From positions 372,001-436,000 of the forward strand of contig CAWUHX010000273.1 of NCBI GenBank assembly GCA_963922205.1: a stretch of DNA of 64,000 nucleotides, given 5' to 3'. Within the stretch, counting starts at the first letter, position 1. Each line of letters begins with the position of its first letter. Below the pieces are notes generated by a model. That model ran no database searches. It saw only the letters and a list, made by a program, of their open reading frames with translations, and was not told the origin of the DNA. The position numbers were made by a program, and so were the translations under genes. This stretch comes from Romanomermis culicivorax. Its lineage: Eukaryota; Nematoda; Enoplea; Mermithida; Mermithidae. Positions 11,733 through 25,100 of the stretch are shown here, one piece after another.

Positions 11733-12897
11733 CATACTTCATCTGGCGTCTGGCACCCAAAAAGTTATTTTTAGCTTCCCACATTCAGTGTCCGACAATC
11801 TGGCTTCCGTCATCCAAATTCTGATCTGAATGCCAGTCTGGCAAGTTGCCGGATCAGACGGCAATTCATACTTCTTCCTGTGCTGGAAAGGCTGGATAAC
11901 ATTTAATTATTGATTTTACTATGTTTAATTACTTAGAAATCTGTTCAATATTTTGTTTCAAGAGAAATGGCATATGAAAAATATATATATATACACTACC
12001 AGGCAAAACTAACCCTCAAAAATTTGCGTCAGCAACGCGTCTTTTTCGGCAGCACAAAGAAAACTTCCATCTTTCTTAATAATTGAAATTCATGCAATAA
12101 CTGTCAATCATGGTTTTTCCATGGTGTTTAGTGCATATGCACTTTGTTTTGACCTACAGTATGACAATAGTTGACCTTTCATTTATATCTGGTAAATACT
12201 GTGTGCTTTCTATAGGGAGGTAAGAAAAAAGCATCAGCAAAATTCTTTGGCTTTGTGTGACACAAGCACATGGGCTGTCAATTTTATTGTTGGTATAGTG
12301 TGCTGATCACCTCCTGGGTGCATCCCCGACGTGACTGGCATAGATGGTTAGTTTCGCCTGGTAGTGTAATATTATTTTTCAAGTCTACTCGTTCTTAGTT
12401 GATGATGACATACAAACAAGATATTCTTGCTCTAGCAATTTTTTTACACTTTCAAGAATGGAAAAAACATTCAAAATATTCAGCAATCAAAAATTAAATG
12501 AACATCATGATTCAAAACACAAAATTTTGCCTTGACTAAGAAATCGATATCTCCCACATACATTGTATATGCAAAAACCAATTAAACACGTGGTTCTATT
12601 GAAATTACAAAACATGCTTTCTGGCATCGGGAAAAGTACAAACTGTTCCTACTCTTCTGATCTGGCACAATTCCAGTCTTCCGGCGAGAAAATTGGATGA
12701 CAGCAGCATTGTAATCTGACAAAAATGACGTTACCCAGTGCCAGAATGCCAGATGACTTACGGGAGCAAATCAGATGCCAGCGTGGGAATCTGAAAAAAA
12801 TGATGTCATCTGGTGCCAGAACGCCGGATGACTTGGCGGATCAAAAATCTAAAAATTCACATTTTTCGGATGCCGGACATCGAATGAAGTACAGTCC
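11733..12897. mobile_element. Decayed inverted-repeat element carrying a Tc1-like insertion
   Basis: The left boundary (TACTTCATCTGGCGTCTGGCACCC) and the right boundary, read on the opposite strand (TACTTCATTCGATGTCCGGCATCC), form long imperfect inverted repeats. Further GCCAGATGACTT/GCCGGATGACTT copies lie inside the right arm. A 373-bp Tc1-like element sits in the middle, so this outer element is the older one. Confidence 0.45.
11994..12366. mobile_element. Tc1/mariner-like MITE with TA duplication
   Basis: It starts CACTACCAGGCAAAACTAACC and ends with the near-perfect inverse GGTTAGTTTCGCCTGGTAGTG, flanked on both sides by TA. A TA target duplication and CACTACCAG-type ends are typical of Tc1/mariner elements. 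The interior has no transposase frame. Confidence 0.8.
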
Positions 12898-12959
12898 AGC
12901 ACACAAACAACGCCGCGTTTGTATTTGAGATTCCTTTTCAAACAATTGGACAAACTTTG

Positions 12960-14670
12960 CTCAAACAATTCTCAAACAGCACAAACAGTGTTCGAAGCAA
13001 TTTTGTTTGTCCCCATGTTTGAAAAATGTTTGTGACCCTTTCTCGAAGTGTTTACAGATCGTTTGTGGTGGCAGAAATAAAAGAAGAACAGCTGGTGGCC
13101 CCTGTCAGAAGTTGACAAGGTTAATGAACCTGTGAGCCTATTATGCCAAAGGTTATGGGAATTTGTGTGTACGTTCCCTTATTGAACAATATATATCTAC
13201 ATACAGGGAAATTGTTATATACGCAAATCGAGCAGCCCCATTGTGGGTTACTGTAGTTCCATGTGCTGCTTCTATACCTATCATACGTGTGTACCTGCAG
13301 AAAAACACCCTGAATATCCAACAATTTTGAATGAAAAATGTGTAAAAAAGTTTCATACTGTAATTGACAATTTGGTAGATCAACAATTTATAGAAAAATT
13401 TACTTAACTGAATGCTTGAATTATACACCATTTATTTTGGAATGATCGACGCAGCAGGGTCGCTGCCAAACTACTGGCACTGACCCTTGATAATAACTTT
13501 TTCCAATCTTTCCAAGATCATTAAAGTTGATTTGCTGTGTGACACTAATGGGGGTTTTGGGTGTCGCATCAGGTGGAAAACATTGTTTCCCAATCACATT
13601 GATGGGAAACCATATCAATTTGACCCTATTACAGTGAGTAATAGGCTATGACTCCTGATGGTCACTGGCGATTTTCCCATTATTTGGCGGCCTAACCCGG
13701 TGAATGGTGGCTATAGGGAGGCCTATAGGGCACTCTGGTGCTGTCCTGGCGTCTTGCTGTAGGGTAATGGACAACACCCCCAGGTTAGGTGTGACAATCC
13801 CCGAGTCCTGCTCAGTGAGAGTGGGGACAAGGTCACCCGTAAAATGACCTGATTTGTGGGACCGGATTATGAACCAGACAGACCCTTTTTAGCCCAAACC
13901 TGAGAGGTGAGAGCCCTACCTATCTGGGGAGACCTGGGAAACCGACTCAAGAAGGGTTCCCCAAAAATATCCCACAATAACAATAATCCCCTGAGAAGAC
14001 TCACCTAGTCCTGTTCTTCAAAGGATTCGACGAAACGGCGGGCAGGTCCCTGGGAATTTTCGGTTTTCAGACAAGGAATAGGGATGCAATTCACTCGGTT
14101 CTTTGGCAATGGGTGTTGGGGATCGGGAGACAACTCTTGATTATTTGCTATTAATCGGGGCGGTCGGGAACCTGGCACAGGCGAGCGATGGGTAGGGTAT
14201 GTAGAACAAGCGATGAACGCAGTAAAGACAAAGAATATTCAAATTTATTCAAATTAGGCGAAAGGCAGCAGACCCTGACAACAATTCGGACGCAGGGATA
14301 AACCACGAGCCAAAAGTGAGTGAAAAATTTCCACCTGATGTAGCCAAACATGTCCTTAAAAGGACATGTTTGGCTACAGCTCCAGCTTGGGCGGAGTTTC
14401 TCGGCGTCCAAGCTAACTTCTGCAGCTAGACACGATGCAGAAGATGCCTATGAGCACATGACATTTTTTGCTCACATGCATTTAGCATTGGGGCTGACTG
14501 CAGTGCCTATGCTAAGCATATGAGCATCTTTAGCTAAAACTTCTTAGCTAGTCGTTTTTGCATAACAAAAATGATGCTAATTTTTGTGATAAGAGGAGCA
14601 TGGAATGCACCAAAAATAGCCATGTGCTCATGAAGCACATTCGGCGGAAGTTTATAGCTAAAGGGCATAC
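12960..14670. other. No gene recognised
   Basis: CAAAC-rich sequence near 12920-13060, then unremarkable single-copy-looking DNA. Short frames at 13121-13618 and 14151-14411 show no family features. Confidence 0.35.
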
Positions 14671-14679
14671 TGTAGCCCG

Positions 14680-14901
14680 CATGCGAAAAGAAAAGAAAAT
14701 ACAATAGAACAATATGTAAAATGCATGAAGAATATAAAAACGAACACAAAATGCATGCGAAAAGAAATGAAAATACAATAAAACAATATGTAAAATGCAT
14801 GAAGAATATAAAAACGAACACAAAATGCATGCGAAAAGAAATGAAAATACAATAAAACAATATGTAAAATGCATGAAGAATATAAAAACGAACACAAAAT
14901 G
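14680..14901. repeat. Three near-identical tandem copies of a 74-bp unit
   Basis: CATGCGAAAAGAAA recurs at 14680, 14754 and 14828, and the unit restarts as CATGTGCAG at 14902. Only a few substitutions separate the copies, so the array is young. All three minus-strand frames stay open through it, producing long hydrophobic repeat translations that are not real proteins. Confidence 0.95.
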
Positions 14902-15187
14902 CATGTGCAGAAAAATCATAAACAAAACAAACGGAAAATGAATGAGTTGTAAATAAAACGTGGAGGAAAAAAAATATCAACATGATTTGGATCACGTGAC
15001 GTTGGGGAAATTGAGCGGCACGTGACAGCTGATTTCCAGTCAAGTTGCATTTGTCAAAATTCTGAGCACTGCAGTGATCATTTTGAAATGAATGGAGCAG
15101 CATAGTACAAATAATAAACTTTTCTGCCTAATCAATGAACATTATATCTGAAATCAACTTGTGTCGGTAAAATTTTTCAAAAAATTA

Positions 15188-15280
15188 TGCATTCATACAG
15201 TACTTCCTTTATCTTATCAACCAAAGAGTAATTTGTCTGGTTGATAAGAACAAAGAAGCACAGTATGAACTACACTTTGT
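15188..15280. repeat. Short inverted repeat, MITE-like hairpin
   Basis: CAGTACTTCCTTTATCTTATCAACCA is followed about 30 bp later by its approximate inverse (TGGTTGATAAGAACAAAGAAGCACAG), giving arms of roughly 30 bp. Confidence 0.5.
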
Positions 15281-15284
15281 TCAG

Positions 15285-18200
15285 TGGGAAACTGGCAAAT
15301 ATAAGCTGTTCTCATGATTTATGACACACAGATGACATTTATATGTTTTTCGGTTAGACTATAAAGGGCAAACAGTGTTTGAGCCATGACTGGTGCGTGT
15401 TTGTGGAGTGTTTGAGTATTTTTTCGTCTTCAAACCTTCCTCGAACAATCGACAAACTGTTTGTGTTTGAAGTTTGTAAGCATTGTTTCTGCCTTGGACT
15501 GTATGAATCCGCCTTTACAGACGAAACGAATACAATGTTGTCTTTAAACGCATCAAGTTAGACCAAGTATGTGATTTTTACGCGAGGTTTATTATTCGCT
15601 GATCACAATTAAGTTAAATCCTACCAGAAATCCTGTCAAGTCAAAATTTTCAAAACAAACTCAAATGGTGAACAATTTACTGTCAGAAAGAGGGAAATTG
15701 TAAACATCACGAAAAATAAAATACTAAAAATACAACGTATAAATAAGAAAAGAAAGTCATATCACCACGAATTTATATTTGGGAGGGAATATCGTTTATC
15801 ATACCTGTGAACTGACGAATGTTAACGTAACGACTTTCAGTGATGGAAAACGGTTTTAGGTTGAAAACCTTTCCTGATGAAAAAAATCTTCTACAGCTTG
15901 ACTCAAAAACGAATTTCGAGACATTTGAAGACAGCGATTTCGAGTCGTCGGTATATGACAGTAATTGTTCCGTAGAACACTAGATCTATCGATAAGCAAA
16001 AGCATAAAAAACTAAGCAAAAACGTGAATTGACAAGACTACGCGTATTTCACATAAACCAGTACGTTTTTCCTGCAGAGCGGATAGGCGAACTTTCAATT
16101 TCCAGGTCACTAATGACGTTCAGCGTCATTTTCGGCTAACTTGCAAGCCGAACAAATCATGTGACGATGCTCATAGATTGATGTGTACCTTATTAAGGAC
16201 GGAAAAAATTCTGGATGAGCCTCGGAAAGGAAAGCTAAAAGACGCTCACGCAAGTAATAAAAAACCTGCGCACGCATCAGCTTTTATGCTAAGATTGATT
16301 GCAAGCACTTAGAGCTGCAACTTGGAATGGAAGAAGAACATTTTTGCTGACGATCCGTGTTCATGACCTGCCAACAGATTTTCGGATTCCTTTTTATCGA
16401 CCGAGCATTTCCGAGCGAGAACTGTCATCAATTTGATTGGTCGCAAAAAATGCGTCACCGATTTGATTGATCGGAAAAAATTTGTCATCAATTTCATTGG
16501 TCGAAAAACTGTATTTTACTGCTTCCTGTCCGTAAGTCTGAGCCTAAGCCTTAGGCCTAAAACTGAGACTGAGCCAGAAAATTAAGAAAACCTGAACAAA
16601 TCGATAAATTTTTTAGACCAATCAAATTAATGATAGATATCGCACGGCAATGCTTAATTTTTTATCCAGGCTCATTTGAAATTGAATGGATTGTAGTGCG
16701 ACAAACCTTGAACTAGCTTGCAAGAGGTCTGATATGCCACATTAACCGATCTAATAATAAGAAGCATTCAAGATATGTTTTCCAACGATTTACTAAAAAA
16801 TTCTTACTCCAGATTTATTGTTCGAAAAAAACGATTTCTGGTCGAAACTTCCAAAAGTACTACCGGAATTATTCCAATAAACGACGCGCCTATTTTTTGG
16901 GTCCATTTGGTATCCGAGCTTCATCAGGCCACATTTTAATGCAATTTTTTTTATTCTTTCATGGAATCTCAGCAAGTGACGTTTCATTATCAAACAAATA
17001 GCATACATCTCATACATCTCAAACAAATAGCATACAAGAAAAAGAAAACAAACAAAAAGGGAAGAAGAGAAAACGAAAGTAATTAAAGGAAAACAAGCAA
17101 AAATGAAAACAACTTATGAAATTAAAAGAAAAAGAATGGAAAATAACTTACCCTGAATTCACTTTTTTTGAGGCGGCTAACCACTGGACAGCTTTATTCT
17201 TTTCTGCTGCTGCAATAGTTTTTCCCTGGAAATCCGAAGACTGCATTTCACAGAAACTTAGTAAAAAATCAATAGAAAACACTGGAAACTACTACAGTCA
17301 AGATGAACTCTAAAATAAGCATGTTATTCCTCTAATGAAGTTTACATTAAGAATACTTATAATTCTAATAAACGGCGCGCCGTTTATTAGAGGGGGCCTT
17401 TTATTCGAATAAATACGGTATCATGTTCTTGTGTGCTTAGAAGCCTCTTAAGGTTTAAAATTTTATAACATTTACATTAAACTATTGATTTTTGATGTAA
17501 ATTTTTGTGACATTATCTGCGTATATCCAACAACGAGCGAAATCCGACATCATTTAGTATTCTGTTATTTGAATCTCACTCACTCGCGCAATCCGTAATA
17601 TTTTAAAAAGAGTCTTTTAAACAGTCTCAATCTTCTAATTGACCACAAAAAGTTTCAATTACTTTTACGCAAACTTTTCCCGTACGGGTTATATCGAGAC
17701 AGTGCGAAAATTGCCTTCCTTCTCAGTTGAAATAAATTAAAAATGCGCAACATTTTTGAAATAATGAGCAAAATTTTTGTCACTGATTAACAAGTGTACT
17801 CAAATTTTCAAGTTTTTTCGGTAATTTTTAAACTTAAAACTTAGCAAGATAGAGGATCAGGAACTAACCTGGAGCAACTTTCAGTAATGCAACAGTGAGA
17901 CAGTGAACGTAACGGCTGTGATTTTAATGGAAAATACATGAATTAACTTGTTGCCATTAAATTTAGGAGTTTATACTTTTTTCATCGATCCCCAGTATAG
18001 AAACACCTGAAAAATCTAGCACTTCACGATCAGAAGTTTACGTTCCGTGCGCCAAATAGCCAAATTTTTTTCTGAAGGGTCCAACTTCGTACGACGTAAG
18101 AAAACCCCCATTTTTCGGCGGGTCCTTTCTTAAATCTCAGAATTTTTTAAACTTTTGAATAGCTGCTTTTATAATTCGATTTGTTAGATATATTTAGTTC

Positions 18201-18525
18201 AAAAAACAGAGATCCCAGAATCAGATTTTCAGGTAGGGGTATAGTTGAAAATTTGTGGGGCTATGTAGCTGAATGTCTATTAAAAGCGCCATTTTTTAAA
18301 ATTGGGCACATAGTGATCAATTTTCAAGACTTTGGATATAGTGATCAATTTTTAAGACTTTGACCCCAAAGACACCTCCCTATGGGACAGTTTGTACAAA
18401 AATCAACTAGCAAAAAACAAAAAATTTCAGAATCATCAACTTTTCGAAATTAGACTTCAAATGCACATCACATAGCATTCCTACAAACAAAATTTCCGCT
18501 CTTCTCGCTTGTCACCTTACAGGAA
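15285..18525. other. Intergenic DNA downstream of WDR20; no gene recognised
   Basis: No frame with recognisable domains on either strand. It includes the 26-bp palindrome at 17365. The part just left of 18530 should contain the 3' UTR and polyadenylation signal of WDR20 on the minus strand, which I cannot place. Confidence 0.4.
17365..17390. repeat. Perfect 26-bp palindrome
   Basis: The half-site CTAATAAACGGCG is followed directly by its exact reverse complement, with the AscI-type octamer GGCGCGCC at the centre. A partial relative (AATAAACGACGCGCC) lies near 16877. It may be the end or core of a small MITE. Confidence 0.8.
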
Positions 18526-18529
18526 TTAT

Positions 18530-19143
18530 TTAAACGACAGTTCCAGTGCTCGAAATGCGCGGGCTCCCGCCCGGATTTGGAGAATTTACGCTGTGTGAAT
18601 GTTTCATTTGAGCGCCTAAACGACCCGGCCTTGCCCATGTACAAATAAAACCTTCCTGACAAGCCGTAACAACGCAATCTTCGCGAAAAATTAGCACCGT
18701 TAAACGTTCGTGCGAAATTTTTTTATTAATCAACGGTTCGACGATCGGCGTATCGCTCAAATGAGGACATAATAGCGTCCCTAAACATTTACTGTTGATA
18801 TTGTTGTTGTTGTTGGTCGAAGGGGTGGCGTTTTGCGCCACCAAACATTGCGGGCTGTTAGCCTTCGAAGTAGGACTATTCCCCATTTTCGATGCGTCAC
18901 GACGATGGTCGCTGCCAGTAGCTGTCGAAAGGTTGAACGCGATGCCGTCGGAGTCTTTCTGGGTGCCTAAACCGCGAAAATTCATGAAATGTTTTTTCAA
19001 TTTTAAACCGGATTGTTTGGTGGAACCGGCAGCGGTTGATGACGAATTTTCGTCGTTTTTAGAATTTTTGCTCATTGAAGCGTTTACGTTCGTATCGCTG
19101 GATAATGGGGAATGTAAAAATAATGCGCTAGTTCGAAGCCGAC
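18530..19143 (-). CDS. WDR20: WDR20 coding exon 7 (last)
   Basis: 614 nt. The acceptor is TTTTTTGCAG. It encodes a Ser/Asn-rich linker (with a run of Asn) and the conserved C-terminal repeat [15 protein letters not shown] ... ARPGR, then a short Pro/Ser tail and TAA at 18532-18530. Confidence 0.95.
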
Positions 19144-22100
19144 CTGCAAAAAATAGCATATCGTAATCATCAGAGTCGATATTCAACAGTTTATCAGTTA
19201 TCATGGTCTCTCGAGTAACGGAAAAAGCAAAATTCGGGATGAAATTTCTACGTCAAAAGCTCGACAAGAGATGACTGAAACATACATGTAACGAAGCCCT
19301 GAGGTCCGGGGGGGGGGATTGAACGGCATTTTTGGGGCCGGGGGTCACTGATTCCCAGAATCTCAGGGGGAGGGGTATCTGAAGGAAAAAAATTTGACTT
19401 TTTTACCAAACTGTCCGAAAAACGGTTCAAAAAATAGTAATTTTAGTCAAAATTAATGAGTCAAAAATTTTAAGAATATCAGGTCCAGGTCCTTTTAGAA
19501 TATCGGGTACGGGTCCAAAATTTTGAGAATATCGGGTCTCATTTTGGCTCCAGGTCCATTATATTTTTCCAAATTCTATTCTGATTTCTGTGTGACATCA
19601 TTCAGACACGATTTCCGAGAGATTTGACTTACTGCTCCATTGACCTATGATGAGTTGGAAACATACATGTAACGAGGCTCCGAGGTATAGAGGGGTATTG
19701 GGTCACTTTTCTTTAAGCCGGGGGTCAGTAATTCATGAAATTTTTTTTTTTGGGGGGGGAGAGGGGTCTCTGAAGGAGAAAGTTCGATTTTTTCAAGGAA
19801 AAAGTCCGAAAAATAATTCAAAAAATATGTTAGGCACCCTGTTGCTAGCAAGCTGCAATGGGAAATCGACATGCAAATTGACGAATTGGATGACCAACAG
19901 CCCACACATTTGCATAGAAGTGGAGCGCCAGGAAAAGACAAAAATGATAGTAATTTATCATTGTCATATTTTTAAATTTTTCGATAAAGTTCATGCTGGC
20001 GTCCAATAAACCTTTACCTAGCACATTAATATTAAATTTACATAAATATTATAGTGGTGTACCCACATTTGTTTGAAATATTCAATATTTATTATTTACT
20101 GATATTTGTTTTATTATTTAAATTCAAAGAATCGTCTGGAGGGAAGGGCCAAAGGCCCAGGCGCCCTGCTTGCTGACAGCGAGCACATGAAGACCTTTCA
20201 AGGGATCCTGCAGGTAAGTCTATCCCAGAGAGGACACCCTTCTCTCTTAGGAGACTTCGAGGGCTCTATTGTGGGGCCCCTTGATTAACTACACCCTATT
20301 TGACTTGTTGTGAGGCCCCTTGATTAACTACACCCTATTTGACTGATAAACTACACCCTGTTTGACCTGTACTATACCCTGTTTGACCTGTAAAATAAAT
20401 ACAGGCGATGCAGCACCTGTGGTTTAATGTTATCACAGGACTCCCATCAATTTAAGGCCACATGTTCGCGAGCATGTCCAAGATATGCTCAAAAAGGGTG
20501 TTATAGAGCCATCAAAGTCGCCTTGGACAGCTCTGTTATATTTAGGAGGTACAAAGGATGGCACCAAGCGACCAGTAGTGGACTTCAGGCGTATAAATGA
20601 GGTCACAAAAGATGGCAAGTATCCCATTCCCAGAATGGATGACTAGCTAGACTATTTAGGAAGGGTGAAATTTTATACCACCTTGGATCTTAAATCAGGG
20701 TATTGGCAAATGCCAATAGACGAAGGAAGCAAGGAAAAACTGCTTTCATAAGCCAGGAAGGGCTATATCAATTTAAAGTCATGCCTCTTGGTTTAAAGAA
20801 TGCACCAGCAGAGTTCCAGCGCATGATGGAAAGAGTTTTGGACATATATGTTTGGAAAATCTGTCTAGTATATATAGATAATATTATTGTATTCTCAAAC
20901 ACATTTGAGGAACACTTAGTAAATCTAGAGCTAGTTCTGCAAGCTCTGAGAAAGGCACACTTGACCTTGAAGCCGGAGAAGTGTGAGTTTCTCCCAGAGA
21001 GAGTCCATTTTTTAGGACATATCTTAAATTCCGATGGAGTTTCCCCAGAGCTACCTCATAATATTTCAGCCAAGTTCATGAGAGTTTGCTAATAAATTAC
21101 TGGTTTTGAAATTTTTCAAATAGAAAATTTCTAGAAAGTACGAATTTTGAACAGAAAATTCGAATGTAATTCTTGAAATAAATGTTCGGAAAATTGATTT
21201 TCTAGTGTTGCTGAATGTCAATACCCAAAAAATTTTTCCGGCGCTTGGTGCTGGAAACATTACTATAATACACACTATTCCTATCTGTGGGTGGACGGGT
21301 ATAATAGATATGCATAAGCGTTTATATTAGCTTACAAAGTTGTGGTAGACATGGTTCTATTTTAAGCATTATTGAGTGACCCTATATGGTTTTGTATAGT
21401 GTAGGTAGTTATCGAGATCTTTTAGTCATGTCTAGGCTGATGCAGTCAGTTGAATATAGTACTGAATGAGGCAGACAATGTTGTAAGAATATTGTCATAG
21501 TTTTTAATTGATTAGGTACATACTTGACCTGAAAAATTAAGATTTGAGTCCTGGAAAATTCTCAACTCGCATGTTTGATTGATTTCAGATTTATAATAGA
21601 TTATATAAAGATTTTATTGACTTCAGATAATATAAATGAGTACTCATGTAGTATTTAATTTATGTGAAAATATCTCTCCCCATCCCTGTCCCGGAAAGAA
21701 CGGGGAAAACTCATCCCTGTCCCCAAAAAAATCTGTCACCGTACGATCACTAAAGGACAAAGCCCTTAAAGTAAACCCTTACTATTATGTAATCTTTTAT
21801 TATATAGGTTTCGAGACTTTAATACCGGGATTGGGGTACCCTATGAGGAAAGATTTGGATCTGATGGATTATCCTATGGCATAGACCCCATGAATTCTGC
21901 TCCAAATCAGACCCGAGTTCATCAGCAACAGCTTCCGGAAGAGAACATTGGCCTCAGACATGTCTGGGTATACACTAACGTATACCACAGCCAGTGAGTT
22001 AGTCTCAAAGGTACCTTTAAAACGTCCTTTGATATCCCAGACAGCACAAGCTGGAGGGTCAGGACAGGTCAAGACACAGCAGCAAGCCCCAGTGCAGGTG

Positions 22101-25100
22101 GTGAAAATGCAGCAACCAGTGGTTGTCACCAGAGCTACACAAGCAGCTGCAGTTGTAGCTGTCATGCTGCCACAAACCCAACCAGCAGTGGCACAGCCAA
22201 CTACAGTACTTCAAGCTCACCAACCAGTAGAGGTAGAACAAGAAGTTGTCACCATTATGCAATCCCTGCCTGTCACTCCAGCTGTTTTACCAGCTAAAGT
22301 TAAATAGCTTTTGCCAAAGATAGGGAATTCAGACTCCAATCCAGTTGGGAGGAGGAAGAAGGTGATATTCTGGAACCTGTGAGCCAGCCATTGGAGGAAA
22401 AAGTCTCCATGGAGAATAAGACGCAGCAACAAGAAATAGAGGAGGAAAAAGTCCACTCCGATTCATGAAATGACCACAAAAATGTCGGGAAACGATGTTA
22501 GACTGGACAAAATGCAGGAATCATCCTAGGAAATATTTGTCCAGCCAAAAGATCCTATGGCTCATGACCTGCAAGCAAAATGTGAAGCCCTTCAGGCCAA
22601 AATTCAGGAACAAAAACGCCTGGTGCAGCAGGAATTCCTGCGCCAGCGGGCATTGCAGAAGAAGTTAAAGGAGCAGTCATATGCTGATGGTAGCTCAGAT
22701 TCATCTGGAGCAGCCACAGAGCTGATGAAAAGGGGAAGAATTTATGACAAAGGAATCCCTGGAGTTTATTCTCCTGAAAAAGTTCAGCAGATGATGGCTG
22801 AGGGAATGTCGGAAAGATTTATCTGACAATTAGGGTAAGACGCCAAGTCTGACTAAGTAAGGCGCATGCACATAGACTGGCAGCCAAACAGCAGCTGCAA
22901 GGAACGCCTATGACCCGTTCCAAAAATGATGCCTATGATACGTCCTAAGAAATGATGGCCCCAAATGCTATGACAACTCAAAAGTCGAAAATGGAGACCT
23001 CAAGGAGTCAAATGAAATCGGATAGAGCAACAACATCCACTGCAACATACACTCAGATGCAAACAGCATCAAAAAGCGGTGGAGAGGTTAGTACAAGATA
23101 TGGCAAATCTACCTCTGTTCCCACAAGCTATACTGCTAAGAGTAAGAAACAGGCGGGAAGCATGTTGGTAAAGCCCGATTTTGAATCAGAGGAAAAATTG
23201 ATCAAAAATGTCAAATTGAATGTGGCGGTTAATGAACCCACAAGGGAGCCACAGCATTATGTCACTCCTGGTCAATTAGCTGAGAATCTGATTGACTATT
23301 GGGAATGGCAGAGAGAGCAAAGGTGAATGATTGGCCCTATCTCATTTGAAAATCCAGAGGTGGCCAATTATTTTGTCTTTGACCGCCAAGAACCACCAAT
23401 AGTTTACAGGATGGTCAACCATGACATGGCTGAGATTTATGATAATTACCGCCAGCAATTCCAAATGCAAGGTGGTTTCATGTTCAATGGATAAAGCATA
23501 CCTAAGAAAATTTGGGAGTGGATCATTTTGGCTCTCATTGCCAGATGGCTTCAGGATTACAATGCTTCAGACGTCTTTATGGCCATCAGGTACGTGACCC
23601 TGATGATATTTTTGCAGTTGGATTTGGCTCTGACCAGGCCCATGGCAATTGATAGATGGTATGCCCAGGCACGTTTATTTGCGAACATACAACTGGTTGT
23701 TGAAGCCCTGGGAAACCGTGTAGATGAATTCTACATTGCAGCCTTTAATCAATACATCTTTATGGGGTCCCAAAGGTTAAACCAAATGGGCATGAAAAGG
23801 AAGGCACCATGCAATGAAAAACTGAAGCCTGATAAACAACAGGGCATGGATGCCAAGAGCCCTGGTATGTTTAAGGTGCCTAGACTTCCACCGGCTAAGA
23901 AACAATAGCGGTCGACACAACAACCATCAACTTCAACTAGCTAGTGGTCATATAGTGGAGCCCTTAGTTCTTCATACAAAAGTCCACTTGCCATTAATCT
24001 CAATCAACATCATCAAAATCATTAAATTCAACTTTTGGACCACAAAAACAACAATATAGCAGTTCCACAAACAGAGGCTCAGTGGGGAAACAACAGGGGA
24101 GAGATGATGCATTCTCAAACCATGCCCCATATTAGGGTAGACCGGGGTATGGCGGAGATGGTCAGAGGAGGTTTTGGAGGTCACCCTCAGCAGCCCTATG
24201 GAGGCCGAGGAAACTGGCAATGCCAAGGCCAAGACCTGGATGCGCAATTTCACAATCCAAATTTTGAACCCCTTGGCAGATGCAGTGGAGGCCAAGGAAG
24301 CCAAAACAAAGGCCAAGACAGAGGTCAGACCCCAGGTCAAGGCCAGAGGGGATACTATTGAGGAGGCCTCGAAGAGGCTATCGAGGTGGCGGACAGCAGC
24401 AGTAAATAGCTGCACCATTCTTGGCCCAAAAATCATCTTTTTCATACATTGTTTTACTAATTTCATAAAACAAAAACTAAAAATACTAAAGAAACTACAA
24501 AAATTTAATAAATCACAAAACCACAAAATCCAAAAATATTATCTAAAATTTTTGGTGCAGCTGGCCTACAAAAATTTCTTTTTTGACAAACGAATGCGAA
24601 AAGCAACTGTAAAAATCTTTTTCAAATTTTCGGCCTCATTTTTGCTCAAATTTTTTAGCAAATTTTAAATTTGTGATATTCCTACATTATCACATCGTGT
24701 TTTTGTAACATAAAATATAATCTCGTATTTTAGTTTATTTTAGAAAAAATAAAGAGACACCGGAAAGGGGTTTGCATCAGGGTTTTTTTCGACCTACGAG
24801 TCACAAGCCAAGTGGCTTGTTGACCTAAAATTTAACAAGCCATTCCAAATTTTTACAAGCCAATTTTATAATTTCAGTATACGTGAATAAATTCCAATGC
24901 TAGGTTATTTTTTAAAGAAATGTATATATTGAGCATCATGGCAATTGATTAGAAAAGAGATGTCATTCAACATTTATTAAATAACATTTTAGAGCCATTA
25001 ATTCATTAAAATTCAGGAAACTTTTGAAATTTTCGAGTTTGATCGAAGTCGAATCTACAAGCATTGTGGAAAAGATTTTCCTGCAAACTATCCAAGAACA

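Noticed and set aside
14680-14901. CRISPR-like array
   Set aside because: Repeats are directly adjacent with no variable spacers, and the genome is eukaryotic.
14534-15103. 189-codon minus-strand ORF rich in Phe and Cys, with apparent membrane segments
   Set aside because: It is the translation of the 74-bp tandem array; related peptides appear in all three frames.
24174-24668. 164-codon frame overlapping the tail of B ORF6
   Set aside because: It lies in a different frame from the conserved tail and runs into AT-rich non-coding DNA.
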